Below, piece after piece: positions 24,109 to 35,259 of a stretch of 64,000 bases of DNA; within the stretch, counting starts at the first letter, position 1; each line of letters opens with the position of its first letter. This DNA is from Branchiostoma floridae (lineage: Eukaryota; Chordata; Leptocardii; Amphioxiformes; Branchiostomatidae). Below the pieces are notes generated by a model. That model was not told the origin of the DNA, searched no databases, and worked only from the letters and a program-made list of their open reading frames with translations. Location: assembly GCF_000003815.2 (NCBI RefSeq), contig NC_049987.1:21916125-21980124 (forward strand), given 5' to 3'. Both the position numbers and the translations under genes were made by a program.

Positions 24109-26715
24109 TTAACCGTAGATACTCGTCATCATCTGTTGTAACTTTTTATAATAGCTATAGGCCGTTCTGTGATCGCCGAGTGTCATCCAACAGATACCTA
24201 AGTTGTTCAGCAAGGCGGCAATGTCAGGGTGCGCTGAACTCTTGCCATAAATCCTCCACATCATCTGCAGTGACCACTCATAATAGCTAACAGCCTTTTT
24301 GTGATTACCAAGGTTACTCCAGGCGTTAGCTAAATTGTTCAGTGACGTTGCAATGTGGGGATGTGCAGCGTTGTCGCCATAGATACCCCACTTCATTTGC
24401 AGTGACAATTCATGATAACGGATGGACTTTTTGTGATTTCCAAGGTCGCCCCAGGCGGTACCCAAGCTGTTAAATGAATGGGCAATGTCGGGATGTGCAG
24501 TACTTGTACCATAAATGCTCCGTTTCATCTTGAGTGACTGTTCATAATAGCCGATGGCCTTTCTCTTATCACCATTTTTTCTCCATGCCCCGCCCAAGTT
24601 GTTAAGTGACAAGGCAATGCTAGGATGGGGAGTTGTCTTACCATAGGTACTTCGCTTAACCTGTAGTGACTTGTCAAAATAGTCGATGGCTTTTCGGTAA
24701 TCACCGAGCTCACTCCAGGCAGCACCCATGTTGTTAAAAGATTGGGCGATGTCAGGATGTGCATTATCTTCACCATAAATACTTAAGCTCATTTGTAGCG
24801 CCTGTTTAAAATAATTCATGGCTTTTCTGTATTCACCAAGGTCCATCCAGCCATACCCTAAGTTGTTCAGAGCCCCAGCGATGTCGGGATGTACAGTGCT
24901 TTCACCGTAAATGATTCGCATAATCCGTAGTGATTGTTCAAAATAATTGATGGCCTGTCTATGATCTCCAAGGTAGGTACAGGCGCCGCCCAAATTGTTA
25001 AGTGTCCCTGCAATGTCAGGATGTGCAGTGCCCTCGCCGTAAATACCTCGCTTCATCTGCAGCGACTGTTCTTGATAGCTGACGGCCTTTCTATAATTAC
25101 CAAGATCACCCCACGCGGTGCCTAAGTTGTTGAGTACACCTGCAATATCTGGATTTGCCGTGTTCCCACCGCAGAAACACTGCATCATGTGTAGAGACTG
25201 TTCATAGCATCTGATGGCTTTCCTGTGATCACCAAGGTTCGTCCAGGATCCACCTAAATTGTTAAGTGACTGAGCAATATCAGGATGTGCGGTTCCTTCA
25301 CCATAGATATCCAGGTTCATCTGTAGCGCCTGTTCATAATAGCTGACGGCCTCTCTGCAATCACCAAGGTCTATACAAGCACAGCCCATATTACTAAGTG
25401 ACATAGCAATGCTAGGATGAGCGGTGTTCTCACCATATTCAGATAGATTATTCTGTAGTGCACGCTCTTGGTACTTTTTAGATTTTGTGTAATCACACAA
25501 ACTTCTGTATACCTCTGCTTCTAGTCTGGCGGATTTATCAAATAGAGTTGACTGCAGTTCCAATAGCGGGTCATTGGCAAGTTGTGATATGAAATACTTC
25601 AATGGTCTTGCTGTGTAGTAGTATCTCATGAGCTGTTTAGTATTCATAAAGTAGAATACTTTCTGCAGTTTCTCAGTTTCTGTATCTGTCAGCATTGCTG
25701 ATAAAGCTGACATATTTTCTACTTGACCACCATTGTTTATGTATGTCCGCAACCTTAGTTCTGCTGAGATACTGACTATTACAATCAGATGATGAGCGCT
25801 CTCGTTATTGATTACCCCGTACTTGTTCAACTTGTGAATAGTCTCCCAGATTGTCGTCGGTTGTATCTTACGAAGTAGCGCCCAACAAGCCACTGCAAGG
25901 CTCGAAAATCGATAAATTTCTTTCTTCACATTCAGCAGACTGGATGTGAGAAGCTTAACTTTAAACGTTGATGCATTCTCACTTAGTAAGGATTTAGCCA
26001 TCAACAAAGGGAGTTTTCCGTCATTATCTTGAAGGTGTTGACACAATAGAACGGTATACACATCGACCAAACGCTGGTCTCTTGTGATCAAACACACATT
26101 CCCCAATGTATTGGCAAGATGGTAACCTTTCTTCAAATGGAACGTAAGGTCGCCTTTGAGAATGTCGGTCATCTTGCTTGGTGTTTGAATCAATTCGCTT
26201 CTTACACCACCGCTGTTGCCCCTGCCCAGTGGAGTCTTACATGCATGTGGCATGGCTCCATCTAAAGAAAACCCACGTGGTGTTACGTTGTCGTAAAACC
26301 AGTCATCGAGTGGGTCGGCTGAGTGGAAATCATTGAGCGACTTAATTGCCATGGCCGGGAGAATGGTCTCTCCCAGATTGATCACTTTGAGATGCAGATA
26401 GTGAGTGAGGTTTCGGAAGTACGTCACATTATTTCTGTTTCCTTCTCTATCAAGATGGCAAATTCCAGATCGGAGTACGGGGTTACCAGTCCCGTGGCCT
26501 GTGAACCCAAACCTATCATTGCGTACTTACAAGGAGGTGAGCCCATTACCTCTATGCATTCATCTACAACTCCAGAAATAAACGCATTTCGCTGTTGAAC
26601 GATGGTCTCAAACAATGCTCGGATTGCTTCGGCCCTCTTCCTCTCTACCTCATTCATGTTCGGGTCGTCATCATCAAGGCTATAAGGGTCTATCTCCTGT
26701 TCGATTCTTTTGATC
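24109..26715 (-). CDS. Nucleotidyltransferase-DUF294-like-TPR fusion protein, 5' end in gap, one frame break
   Basis: The frame enters from the gap at 26715 and continues to a TAA-type end at 24109. The N-terminal part (26715-26450) holds the fingerprint GLGSQATG.....YSDLEFAIL. This matches the GS...SD.(D/E) core of polymerase-beta-like nucleotidyltransferases, closest in form to PII-uridylyltransferase/DUF294 proteins. A conserved middle follows ([27 protein letters not shown], then an alpha-helical stretch with LNKYGVI and AELRLRTY like the DUF294 C-terminal helices). The last 440 residues are ten TPR units of exactly 44 residues (about 25428-24112), consensus HPDIA..LNNLG.AW.DLG..RKAI.YYEQSLQM...IYG. 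No intron is visible in about 2.6 kb. One base appears missing near 26445: the domain runs off to a stop at 26424, and the next frame resumes at the expected residues (DREGNRNN then [12 protein letters not shown]). Sequencing error or a recent mutation are both possible. The second motif acid is Glu rather than Asp, so catalysis is uncertain. Confidence 0.8.
24112..25428 (-). repeat. Ten tandem 132-bp TPR-coding repeats
   Basis: The 3' half of the nucleotidyltransferase-TPR gene is a DNA-level tandem array of ten 132-bp units, each one 44-residue TPR. Unit length is constant, with no insertion or stop in any unit, which argues for selection on the protein. Units differ at many positions, so the array is not freshly amplified. 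Confidence 0.85.
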
Positions 26716-26815
26716 NNNNNNNNNNNNNNNNNNNNNNNNNNNNNNNNNNNNNNNNNNNNNNNNNNNNNNNNNNNNNNNNNNNNNNNNNNNNNNNNNNNNN
26801 NNNNNNNNNNNNNNN
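26716..26815. other. Assembly gap (100 N)
   Basis: A run of exactly 100 N, probably a placeholder of unknown size. It hides the 5' end of the nucleotidyltransferase-TPR gene. Confidence 0.95.
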
Positions 26816-27830
26816 GTATGGCGTGGCATTAGCTGGTGCGAATTGCATTTTGTTTTTCTGCAAGTTGCAGACTAATTTTCTGGGAAAAGAAGTTAATCTA
26901 GAATGAGAGGGGAAACATCAGAGGGTTGGTACGTGAGAACTGTGTCTATGGTCATTGAATCCCCGTGTTTTTCTGGAGACATTGCAGACCCTTCCTCTGC
27001 GCACCCCAGTTCCGGCCGTTTTAGACTGACGAACTTCTGAAACTGTATGATAGTTTTGAAATAAATACGGTTTGAATCTGTTTTCGTACTGTTTTAGTTT
27101 ATCAGTCGATTTAGCCTCCGAAATATTGTTTTTAACTCAATAAATAATGGAGGTTTTGTTTTTAAAGTGATTGTCTATGTTTACACTTATTTCAGCCAGC
27201 AGTAAGTAACTTAAGTTTAGAGTGGATGGTGATTATGTCTGACAATTGGGCGCCAGGGGAAGCCGTTTGCTAGGTTGGCCCACAGAATTTTGTCACACCA
27301 TCATTTGAAGCAAAACCACCAACCTCACGATGGAAGGCCAGGAATGAAGGATTTCTTCTTGTAAAGCAGTACTTAGGCTTCACTCACATTTCCTAGCCCG
27401 AGGCCCGGCCGGGCTGTAACGAAGAATTAAAGTTTATGCTAATAAAATGCACAAGAAATGGTGTTGAAATATTTTTGGTACGTTTTGTGCTTTTATTGCA
27501 TTTAATATCTAAATTTTCTTTTTGGCGACGCCTCAAGGAGAAGCTTGATAGTATAGAGAGCGTCCGTTTGACAAGAATTCCCAAAATTTCGCAGGCATGT
27601 GGGGAATTTTCCCCATGCATGTGTAGTTGTATTATCCCTTTAGAGGGGGATAACTCGGGAATCGGCTGACGGATCTTCATGATAGATGGAATGTAGATTC
27701 AGAGACCCTTACATAATGAAGTGCTAATCATGCAAATCAGGGGCTAATTTGTATGATTAATGATGACAGTTTATAAATGCACTGCATTTCATGTTAAAAT
27801 GCTTAAAGATATGCCATGTGTAACACAAAA
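26816..27830. mobile_element. Composite dispersed repeat A+B, copy 1
   Basis: Part A (26816-27010) contains 'gcattttgtttttctgcaag', 'tgggaaaagaagttaatc' and 'gtgtttttctggagacattg'. It is shared with copies at 29.4, 30.8, 51.3, 53.1, 60.1 and 62.0 kb. Part B (27180-27830) is nearly identical to 63036-63825, including 'tctgacaattgggcgccagg', 'gcgacgcctcaa', 'atagtatagagagcgtccgt' and 'ctgacggatcttcatgatag'. The same A-then-B order in two places shows one larger element of unknown class. The short hairpin AGCCCG...CGGGCT at about 27397-27416 is conserved in both copies. No transposase or reverse transcriptase is evident. Confidence 0.7.
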
Positions 27831-27848
27831 AGAGATAAATATTAGGCC

Positions 27849-27924
27849 TTTTGCTATAACCACCGAATAAAACCACCGAGTGAGTTAAGAGAACGAAGTG
27901 GTTTTATGAGGTGGTTATAGCAAA
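27849..27924. repeat. Foldback with 33-base arms
   Basis: Left arm 'tttgctataaccacc' then 'ataaaaccac'; right arm 'gtggttttat' then 'ggtggttatagcaaa'. The loop is about a dozen bases. It begins where similarity to the second A+B copy stops, so it marks the element boundary or a later insertion. Confidence 0.6.
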
Positions 27925-28250
27925 GTACCAGGCGTTATGACACCATATACACCTAGGAACAGGCGGGTTTTAAACGTTATTATCATATAGCGTACCCAAA
28001 CTTGCAAACTCCTGTATGATGCATAGATTCCTTGGTTCTATGCGTATGAATTCCTTCGTCGAATATCTGAAAATGCACATTTGTTCTTTCGTACAAACAT
28101 TTGTAAGGAGATTGCATTTTGAAACCAAAATTCGAAAATGTTCTAAACATTGCAGTCTTGACATGTCAAACCTTTGAAAACTTTTACTATAATGTATTCA
28201 TGATTATTCCTCCCTGCGGGGTCTGATATTTCTTTCATTCTCTGTGCTAT

Positions 28251-28394
28251 TCTGATTGGTTAATTCCCTGTGTATCGCTCCTTCTGATTGGTCAGGTGTC
28301 AAAAATTCTTAACACTGGTTTTGAAATGTTTTAACACCTGACTGGCCGGAATTCCATGTGCCATAAACAACATGAAATGGGGAATTCTGATTGG
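28251..28394. promoter_or_regulatory. Three CCAAT-type motifs
   Basis: CTGATTGG (inverted CCAAT box core) occurs at 28251, 28283 and 28387, close together and in one orientation. NF-Y binds this core. There is no identified gene start nearby except the retrotransposon relic at 28590, so the motifs may be chance or belong to a transposon promoter. Confidence 0.2.
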
Positions 28395-28589
28395 TCCACG
28401 TCGCCTGGCTATATGATAATATCTTGTAAACAAAATTCACCTTCTTCGGGTATTTACTTATCCCTTATTTACTTGCTTCATCCCTTGCGAGACATACGGC
28501 CATGACTTTTGTTTCTTCCATCTGGGTCTGTCCTGCGCTACAGTCTATAGCTCTATGACTACCTGACAACCAACAACATTGTTTTACAT

Positions 28590-28920
28590 GTTCCTTCCGG
28601 TTTCAGATCTGGTCACTTAACACAGACGGCTGTGCACTTACTAACTAAGAGGTGGTTCAAGGCCATGAACGGCGGCGAACTGACTGGAGCAGTGTTCATT
28701 GACCTGTCCAAGGCCTTTGACACACTGGACCATTCCATTCTTCACCAGAAGATTTCCAGATATGGCATACAGGGCCACGCTTTTGACTGGTTCCAGTCAT
28801 ATCTCACTGGAAGAAAACACGGTACTTCAATCAATGAAGCAACCTCCGAGGTCCACCAAGTAACATACGGGTACCTCAGGGATCTATACTAGGACCCCTG
28901 CTGTTCATCGTTATCAACGA
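28590..28920 (+). pseudogene. Reverse-transcriptase fragment of a non-LTR retrotransposon
   Basis: The frame reads SGFRSGHLTQTA, then GAVFIDLSKAFDTLDHSIL, then YGIQGHAFDWFQSYLTGR. These are the finger and catalytic A-region signatures of LINE reverse transcriptases (first Asp in FIDLSKAFD). After VTYG near 28868 the frame shifts by one, and the expected PQGSILGPLLF continues in another frame to about 28915. The YADD box and everything beyond are absent, so this is a dead, truncated insertion. Confidence 0.85.
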
Positions 28921-29399
28921 ATGGTAGCAAGTGTAAATGCATGGCAATAAATATAAAACGGCGAAAACAGGGCATTCCACTTTTAGGATGTTTTTATGTA
29001 AAAAAAAAACTTTGGCTACGTACAAAAAGATCTGTATATTCTCTCGAAATAAAAGCTGAGGCGTGTCTACCACTGTACTGTACGGCATCATTGATTTGGT
29101 GCGTATTCTCTATTCTCCTGTGTTATTTCACTACTCGACAAACTCCTTAGAATATTCAGAAAACGTCGTGCTGGTTGGACCAATTGCTGCAAGATCATAC
29201 TAAAAGTATAGCAGGTTATTTTCACTGTGGATTGCCGGAGAGCCACTGTACAGTGGTGGCGAGAGTTCCGCCTGTCACATATGGAAGACCTGGAAACTGA
29301 GCAAAATTGGCAGCGATGAGATATTGGATGATGTGTTTTGACATGGGTTATGACTAGGGAAATGATGATCCACCGTTCTTAATATACTGGGTTTTAATC

Positions 29400-29780
29400 G
29401 GTCAAATTAAGGCCACATTTGCCTTTATCTGGAGGGATGACGTGGCATCAGGTGGTGCGAATGGCATTTTGTTTTTCTGCAATTGGCAGACTAATATTCT
29501 GGGAAAAGGAGTTAATCCGAGCTGGGAGGGAGAAACATCAAAAAGTTTCTACGTGAGAACTCGTAATGTAGTCATTTGTACATGTTTTTCTGGAGACCCT
29601 TCCTGCTATTATGGGTAAAATATATAAAGTCTACCATGACATAGCGCTGTAAAATGTTTGTTGTGACTTACATACAGTTCAGCTTTTCAAACAGAGACGT
29701 TCAAATTTTTTAGAACTTTTATTTCAGTCATGTTGTCATGTTCTCAATAACAGTGATTGACAGCATTTATTTGATAGGCA
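29400..29780. mobile_element. Dispersed repeat A, copy 2
   Basis: Contains 'ggagggatgacgtggcatca', 'ggcattttgtttttctgcaa', 'gagttaatccgagctggga', 'atcaaaaagtttctacgtga', 'tttttctggaga' and later 'caataacagtgattgacagc', in the order seen in the other copies. It lacks the MITE that interrupts the copies at 50-62 kb. Confidence 0.7.
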
Positions 29781-30789
29781 ACACATTAGACTACATAGAT
29801 ATACCTTTGACAAGAATTTTATTCAAATTACTTTTGTATTGTCAAATGCAGTACTTTGAACATGGCTAAAATAAAAATTTCCTCCAAACGCAAAAATGTC
29901 CTACTTTTCATGACAACCACGTGACAACCAAACAAGTGACCAAACAAGTTACCAAATTTTGCAACAATATGCATTCGATAGATGTACAAATTGTCTCTAC
30001 AGGGTACGCATTTCAAGCCCAAAAATTACCAGAACGGCACTTAATCACTTATAGCCGCGTTAAAAAGTTGGGCCAAAATTACATTTTTAGAAGCTTGAAA
30101 TATTGCATTATTTTGATGCTGCCCAAGCACTGAAATTTATCTCGCTGGACATTTCATAACGATATTTAAAAGCCTATTCAGATCTTGTTTTGTTTTCTTC
30201 TGATGATACGATCAAAGGAGTTGCAGTGATATTGCCGTAAAGTATAATAATTTGGGGAAAATGGCAAGAAAACTTGATTTTCCCGTTACCATGGCAACAA
30301 GGAGTTTTGATCTAAAAGAAGGCTATTTTAAGAGATTATGGGTCAAATATTGTCACTGTGCAATACATGAGCCAAATCATTTTTTAGCCTTGCCACCATT
30401 GTTTGATCCTTCCAGACATTTGCTCTTAACTGTGTCCAAAGGAGGATAACTACTGGAGCGGACTGATCCTCATGCCAGCCGACATCTTTCTCACTATTGT
30501 CACTCCTCAGTAAGACAGCCAGAGCCGCAGAGTTCCCGTTTACAACTTTTATTCAGTCTGTCACACAGACAGGTTTCATCAATATGGCTTCTTCAGTGGT
30601 CCAGACTCAAGTGAGCAGAGTTCACAAGCTTTGGAGATCAGCAAGAAAATTTAGAGTTGGTTCAGGCCTGTTACGAAGGAAATTCCATTATTAAGTATCA
30701 GCTGTTTGGGCATTGTGTTTCTTTCGTCCGTTTACAACTGTTACTGTGGAAAATGTATGAATATAGGAGCTAATACCTTGATTAGTCTG

Positions 30790-31220
30790 CCGACGTAAGG
30801 CGACATTTGCTTTTATCTGAGCGAATGACGTGGCATGAGGTGGTAGGAATGGCATTTTGTTTTTTTGCAAGTGGCACACTATTTTCTGGGAAGAGAAGTT
30901 AATAAGCGGTGGGAGGGAGAAACATCAAAACATTTCTACGTAAGAACTCGTAATGTAATCATAGAATCCCAGTGTTTTTCTGGAGACATTGCAAACCTTT
31001 CCTGCCATTTTAGGTAAACATGTAAAGTGAACTGCAATATAACGTTAACTCTGTATGCTGTTGTAACTTACACTCGGTTCAACTGCAACAACATAACACG
31101 CAGGGGTGACTAGCGTTTGTTTTTTAAACTTTAAATTCAGTCATGTGATCAACATAGACTTTCTCAAGAACCGTGATTGACAGGTGTCACAAACGTCAAG
31201 GCACAGCGAAGCAATACTCA
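30790..31220. mobile_element. Dispersed repeat A, copy 3 (lacks the TAGAGTC MITE)
   Basis: The same series as the 29.4-kb copy, continuing through 'caatataacgttaactctgt' and 'gtgattgacaggtgtcacaa'. At the point where other copies carry the TAGAGTC MITE, this copy reads straight through, giving an empty site. Confidence 0.7.
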
Positions 31221-31227
31221 TATACGC

Positions 31228-31400
31228 GTACTACTTTTATGAAGGTTAGACATCCAGGTAAACAATAATCAAATACAATTCAATCTCAACAACAGGATTA
31301 AAAAACTGGGAATTTCCGTTTTTGTTCCAGTTGTGGAGATCGACTTGTATTTGATCTACTCGTATAATAGTGCTGTCGTTCTTGCTAATATAAGTTGAAC
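31228..31400. repeat. Dispersed repeat family E, copy 2
   Basis: 'ttttatgaaggttagacatc', 'aggtaaacaataatc', 'caattcaatctcaacaacag' and 'gattaaaaaactgg' follow the order of the 11.66-kb copy. It is then followed by 'ttgtggagatcgacttgtat', partly inverse to the left half, suggesting a foldback element. Confidence 0.5.
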
Positions 31401-31524
31401 AAGAGTTCGACGAACTAATATATTCGCCTAGTAATTTGCTTTACTACAATGAAAATTATGTGCACAAGGTTGTTATTAGTATGGTTCATATTAATTCATT
31501 ATGTCCTCTTTTAAAATCATACAC

Positions 31525-31711
31525 TCTCCAAGCAGAAGCTCGGCTCAGGACGCGCAGATATAAAGAAAACGGTACAAATTCATGAGAACGTTCGAAAATA
31601 ATTCATTCATTCATTCATTCATTCATTCATTCATTCATTCATTCATTCATTCATTCATTCATAATGGCTAAAACACATCATAACTACCGAAGCCGAACCT
31701 CTGCTTGGAGA
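31525..31711. repeat. MITE family D, copy 2, with an expanded ATTC tract
   Basis: Ends 'tctccaagcagaagctcggc' and 'gccgaacctctgcttggaga' are inverted copies of each other and match 9608-9737. The interior carries a perfect (ATTC)n tract at 31601-31660, absent from copy 1. Confidence 0.7.
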
Positions 31712-32271
31712 TTAGAAATCACATGTAGTGCAATGTATATAAACTTAAGAAATAAGAATAGAAAATGCACAACAAACTTTCATCACGAACACATTTTTAT
31801 TAGCGTCTACGGCCTTTTACACACTCAGATCCCCCATTATCCTTCTCTGTATCTGTAGAGCATTTTGTACATCAGACGAGTTACATACTTCTTATCCAAA
31901 TCTTATCTTCTTCAGGTATCTGCTCAACATCAGATCAGATTCAAACCCATCTCAGTTGCTATATGGTTAAAACCCACTACTACAAAAATGCATTCCTAAC
32001 GTGCTTTTTACCAGAGGATTTTTTTTTCTTCATACAAGATTTTCCTTTAACAAGCCGCTTCTGGGCCTCAAACATGCGTCAAATCATTCTATGTTCCTAC
32101 AGAAGTTTGTACTGTAAACTGTAAACATTAAATGTTATAGAATCTTACATCTAGTTTTAATTTTCCCTTCTTTTTAGAACACTTTTTCTTGCAATACATT
32201 TATGTAGATCTAAAAGACTAAAACTAAGACAAGGCTTATCATTCAAGCAATTAATAACGGTGTACCGAAAG
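31712..32271. other. Intergenic, no gene seen
   Basis: AT-rich; ORFs under 65 codons without support. Confidence 0.4.
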
Positions 32272-32324
32272 TGCGAAAAGGAACGAAAAGGAACGAAAAG
32301 GAACGAAAAGGAACGAAAAGGAAT
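32272..32324. repeat. 10-bp tandem repeat GAACGAAAAG
   Basis: Five to six head-to-tail copies of GAACGAAAAG, nearly perfect. Confidence 0.85.
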
Positions 32325-32750
32325 GGAGTATGAAGCAAACTTAAATAAAATCAATGAGAATATAAGGAATCGGTACTGCGGGCGTTAGAAGCCTATGAAA
32401 CGTGTTTTATTTTACCGAGAATTTGACATTATCAAATTTTTACAGCGCTGTTTCAGGCTGTTGTTTTTGTGTGGCTAAATTATTCTTTGAAGATCTGCGA
32501 AATACAAAGAAACGGAACTGAGATAAGAAAGTAAGGACTAAAATTCATTGGGTGGTAGATGAATATCGATTATTATACATTTTCAGGATGAGGCAAGATT
32601 GTAACGTTGTTGTTGTATTTGGGTGGCTTTTATTCTCCCTAGAGGGGAGCGCCGCATGCAAATGACCCGCGAAATCCGGTCAGGAAAGATATGCTAATAA
32701 ACTGCTGCCCCACGAGCATGACAGCTCCTTTTAACATGGCCAACAACATG

Positions 32751-32850
32751 NNNNNNNNNNNNNNNNNNNNNNNNNNNNNNNNNNNNNNNNNNNNNNNNNN
32801 NNNNNNNNNNNNNNNNNNNNNNNNNNNNNNNNNNNNNNNNNNNNNNNNNN
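32751..32850. other. Assembly gap (100 N)
   Basis: A placeholder-sized gap in intergenic sequence; no gene crosses it visibly. Confidence 0.95.
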
Positions 32851-33108
32851 TCCTCTTCTGGCCAATATCTGGTTTAGAACAACATTTATTACTTGAACAC
32901 TACCATATTTGTGATATTATTCTAGAAGGTCACTCCACATGAGCAAGAAAGCTTAAACGCCCTTCATTTTCAATCCATTCCTGTAAAAATATCAACATCT
33001 TTTTAATCACTGGGTGTTATCTTGCTCTTAGTAGTTTATGCATACACCACATCATCATGAGTTTGGAAAATTTCTTTGTCGATTGTTGCAATAGTTTTGA
33101 ATGTTGTC

Positions 33109-33491
33109 TAAGGCCATTGTTGATTTGATTATATGGATGACATTCTCTGGGAAACTTGAGACTGATGCGAATGTGCAATAAAAATGGTCCTCATTTTGGA
33201 ATACAAGCGGTCAGGAAGATTGAACAATGACATAACACACAGAATATGGTGTGAGGAACAATAGATTTTTTCATCATCATTTTTTTCGCGTCTTTCTTCT
33301 CTGACCTTGGAATTGACAGTGACATTTGATGCTAAAGTATGCATTTCCCGATACCTTTTGGCAATCTATCGTATTTTTCAGCTGCTTTGTACGATGTTCA
33401 GTTTGGTTCAAAACGTTTTTTCTTTGGAAATAGTCAAAAATTTATATGTGTGCGTAGATGTCATCCATATTATCACATCAAATTGGCCTAA
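33109..33491. mobile_element. MITE family C, copy 2 (~380 bp)
   Basis: Left 'taaggcca...ttgatttgattatatggatg', right 'gatgtcatccatattatcac...ggcctaa'. The ends are inverse of each other and match the copies at 22406 and 40177. A GAAA/TTTC-rich centre has no coding capacity. Confidence 0.75.
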
Positions 33492-34640
33492 TTTGGATAA
33501 AAACTGTGTTGTTGGAGGATAATGAGAATCTTGAATTTCTGAATAGAGTAGATTATCATAAGTGGCTGGAGTAGAATTAAGTTGACCCATGTAAGTTTTG
33601 TCACCTTTCTTCAAGGAACCTCCTTATGTCTTTTTCAAATGAAAATCTTTTATGCAAAAACCTTTGTTTGCACCCTGATATCACAGGGTGGAAGTTTTGC
33701 TTGTTGGACTTGAGAAATTTATTGAATATTCCAAATTGCCCATGTGTTTGTTTATAGATTTAGTAGAACGTCTTGGTATCATTCAGGTAATACATACCAA
33801 GAAATATCCAAATGTAAATGTTTCTCCTTCAGGCAACATCTCGCCCCCCTCCCTCTCCACAGTTAAGGTATTATGAGGTAATCTGATCCTCATCCTCCAT
33901 GTTTGTAACCTTTATGATTGACAGGTCTGTGGGACAATGTGAGAAGCAACAAGAAGTCAGAGATGTGCATTTTCCCTGTTGTGTAAATAGTGCACATATT
34001 TTTATGCTATCAGGGAAAACAATGTGATGTAAAGAAATAAAACTTAGCCTCCATCTGAATTTGTTCTACAATTTTGAAATAATTTCTTGATTTTAAAATC
34101 ACGCAATTGTTTTTGTGACCTAGGAGATTAACCTCCTTATTGTGATGAATTTTTCTGTCCACCATTTACAGTGTATGACAGATTGAAATGTTTTGTAGCA
34201 ACTGTACATGTATACGTAGTTAGCAAAGGGTCCTGTTTCCCACGATTTAGTTCTGAAGTTGTCTCCATTGGTTGGTGTGCTTTTATGTTAGGCTCACTGT
34301 TCTGTAAGTGGAAAAGATGTACAGTGTATCATTAAATTAAAGGTATAATTTTTCGACCAATTTACTTGCTGTGCTGGCTTTGTGTGATTCTTGGACAGTG
34401 GTTCACTGTTAGAATGTTTTTAAATTATAAATGACACAAGATGATAGAAGGCCCAAAATGTAGTCATTTTGAGGCCCCATCAACACCTACCCACACCAGA
34501 CCTGAATCTGGATTGGATTTTCTGTACCAGTACCCATCCCTAGCGCCTAGTACAGTCATTTCAGAGTTCTCTGACAACATACCACTGTCAAGTAATTTTC
34601 TCATTACAATTAAAATGATATGTTAAAAAGTGTCTTATTA
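33492..34640. other. Intergenic, no gene seen
   Basis: AT-rich with short ORFs only. Confidence 0.4.
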
Positions 34641-34643
34641 GCT

Positions 34644-34666
34644 TATATATATATATATATATGTAT

Positions 34667-34697
<31 letters not shown>
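34644..34697. repeat. AT dinucleotide repeat
   Basis: (TA)n interrupted by a central 'gtatatacatgtat' palindrome; the whole tract can fold back. Confidence 0.85.
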
Positions 34698-34699
<2 letters not shown>

Positions 34700-35259
34700 A
34701 ATTCATTCAGTTCTCTCACTCATTATCATTCATCATCTCACTAATTGCATAATTCATATCCATTGAAGTTCCTCTCGAGCAAAGTTACTTTTGTATGAAG
34801 TTCCTGTCAATTAGCACGACCAAAGTGCGAATTGATATACTGAGACCTAATTTGCATAATCTAAACTCATGTATCATCAACACTGTAACAGCGTGTTGAA
34901 GTTGAACTCATCGGGCCGTTCCAAAGAAACTGGAGGGGGTCGTTTATATGCCACTGGAAGACTTATATAATTAGGGGGGTTGGGTTAAAGCCTTCGAACA
35001 GCATGACTAAGGGGGGAAAGCAGTCAGGATAACAGGGTAGAGGGGGTTGAAGCCTTGGGGCTCAAGACTAACGGGGTATGTAGATTGGTATGTCATCAAC
35101 CCCTATTTTCTTTTTGGAAACAACCCATATCGAGGGACTCAAATGGGGACATCTAGCGGTCAATGATATTATTGCAGAATTTGGTCAGCCACGTTACTGT
35201 TGCAGTGTAACTTTTAGGCTATTGTCTCTTCCACCGTGTCTCCGCAACCATTACTCATT

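Noticed and set aside
35024-35041. Resemblance to the I-SceI homing-endonuclease site
   Set aside because: Several bases differ from the 18-bp site; chance similarity in a G-rich stretch.
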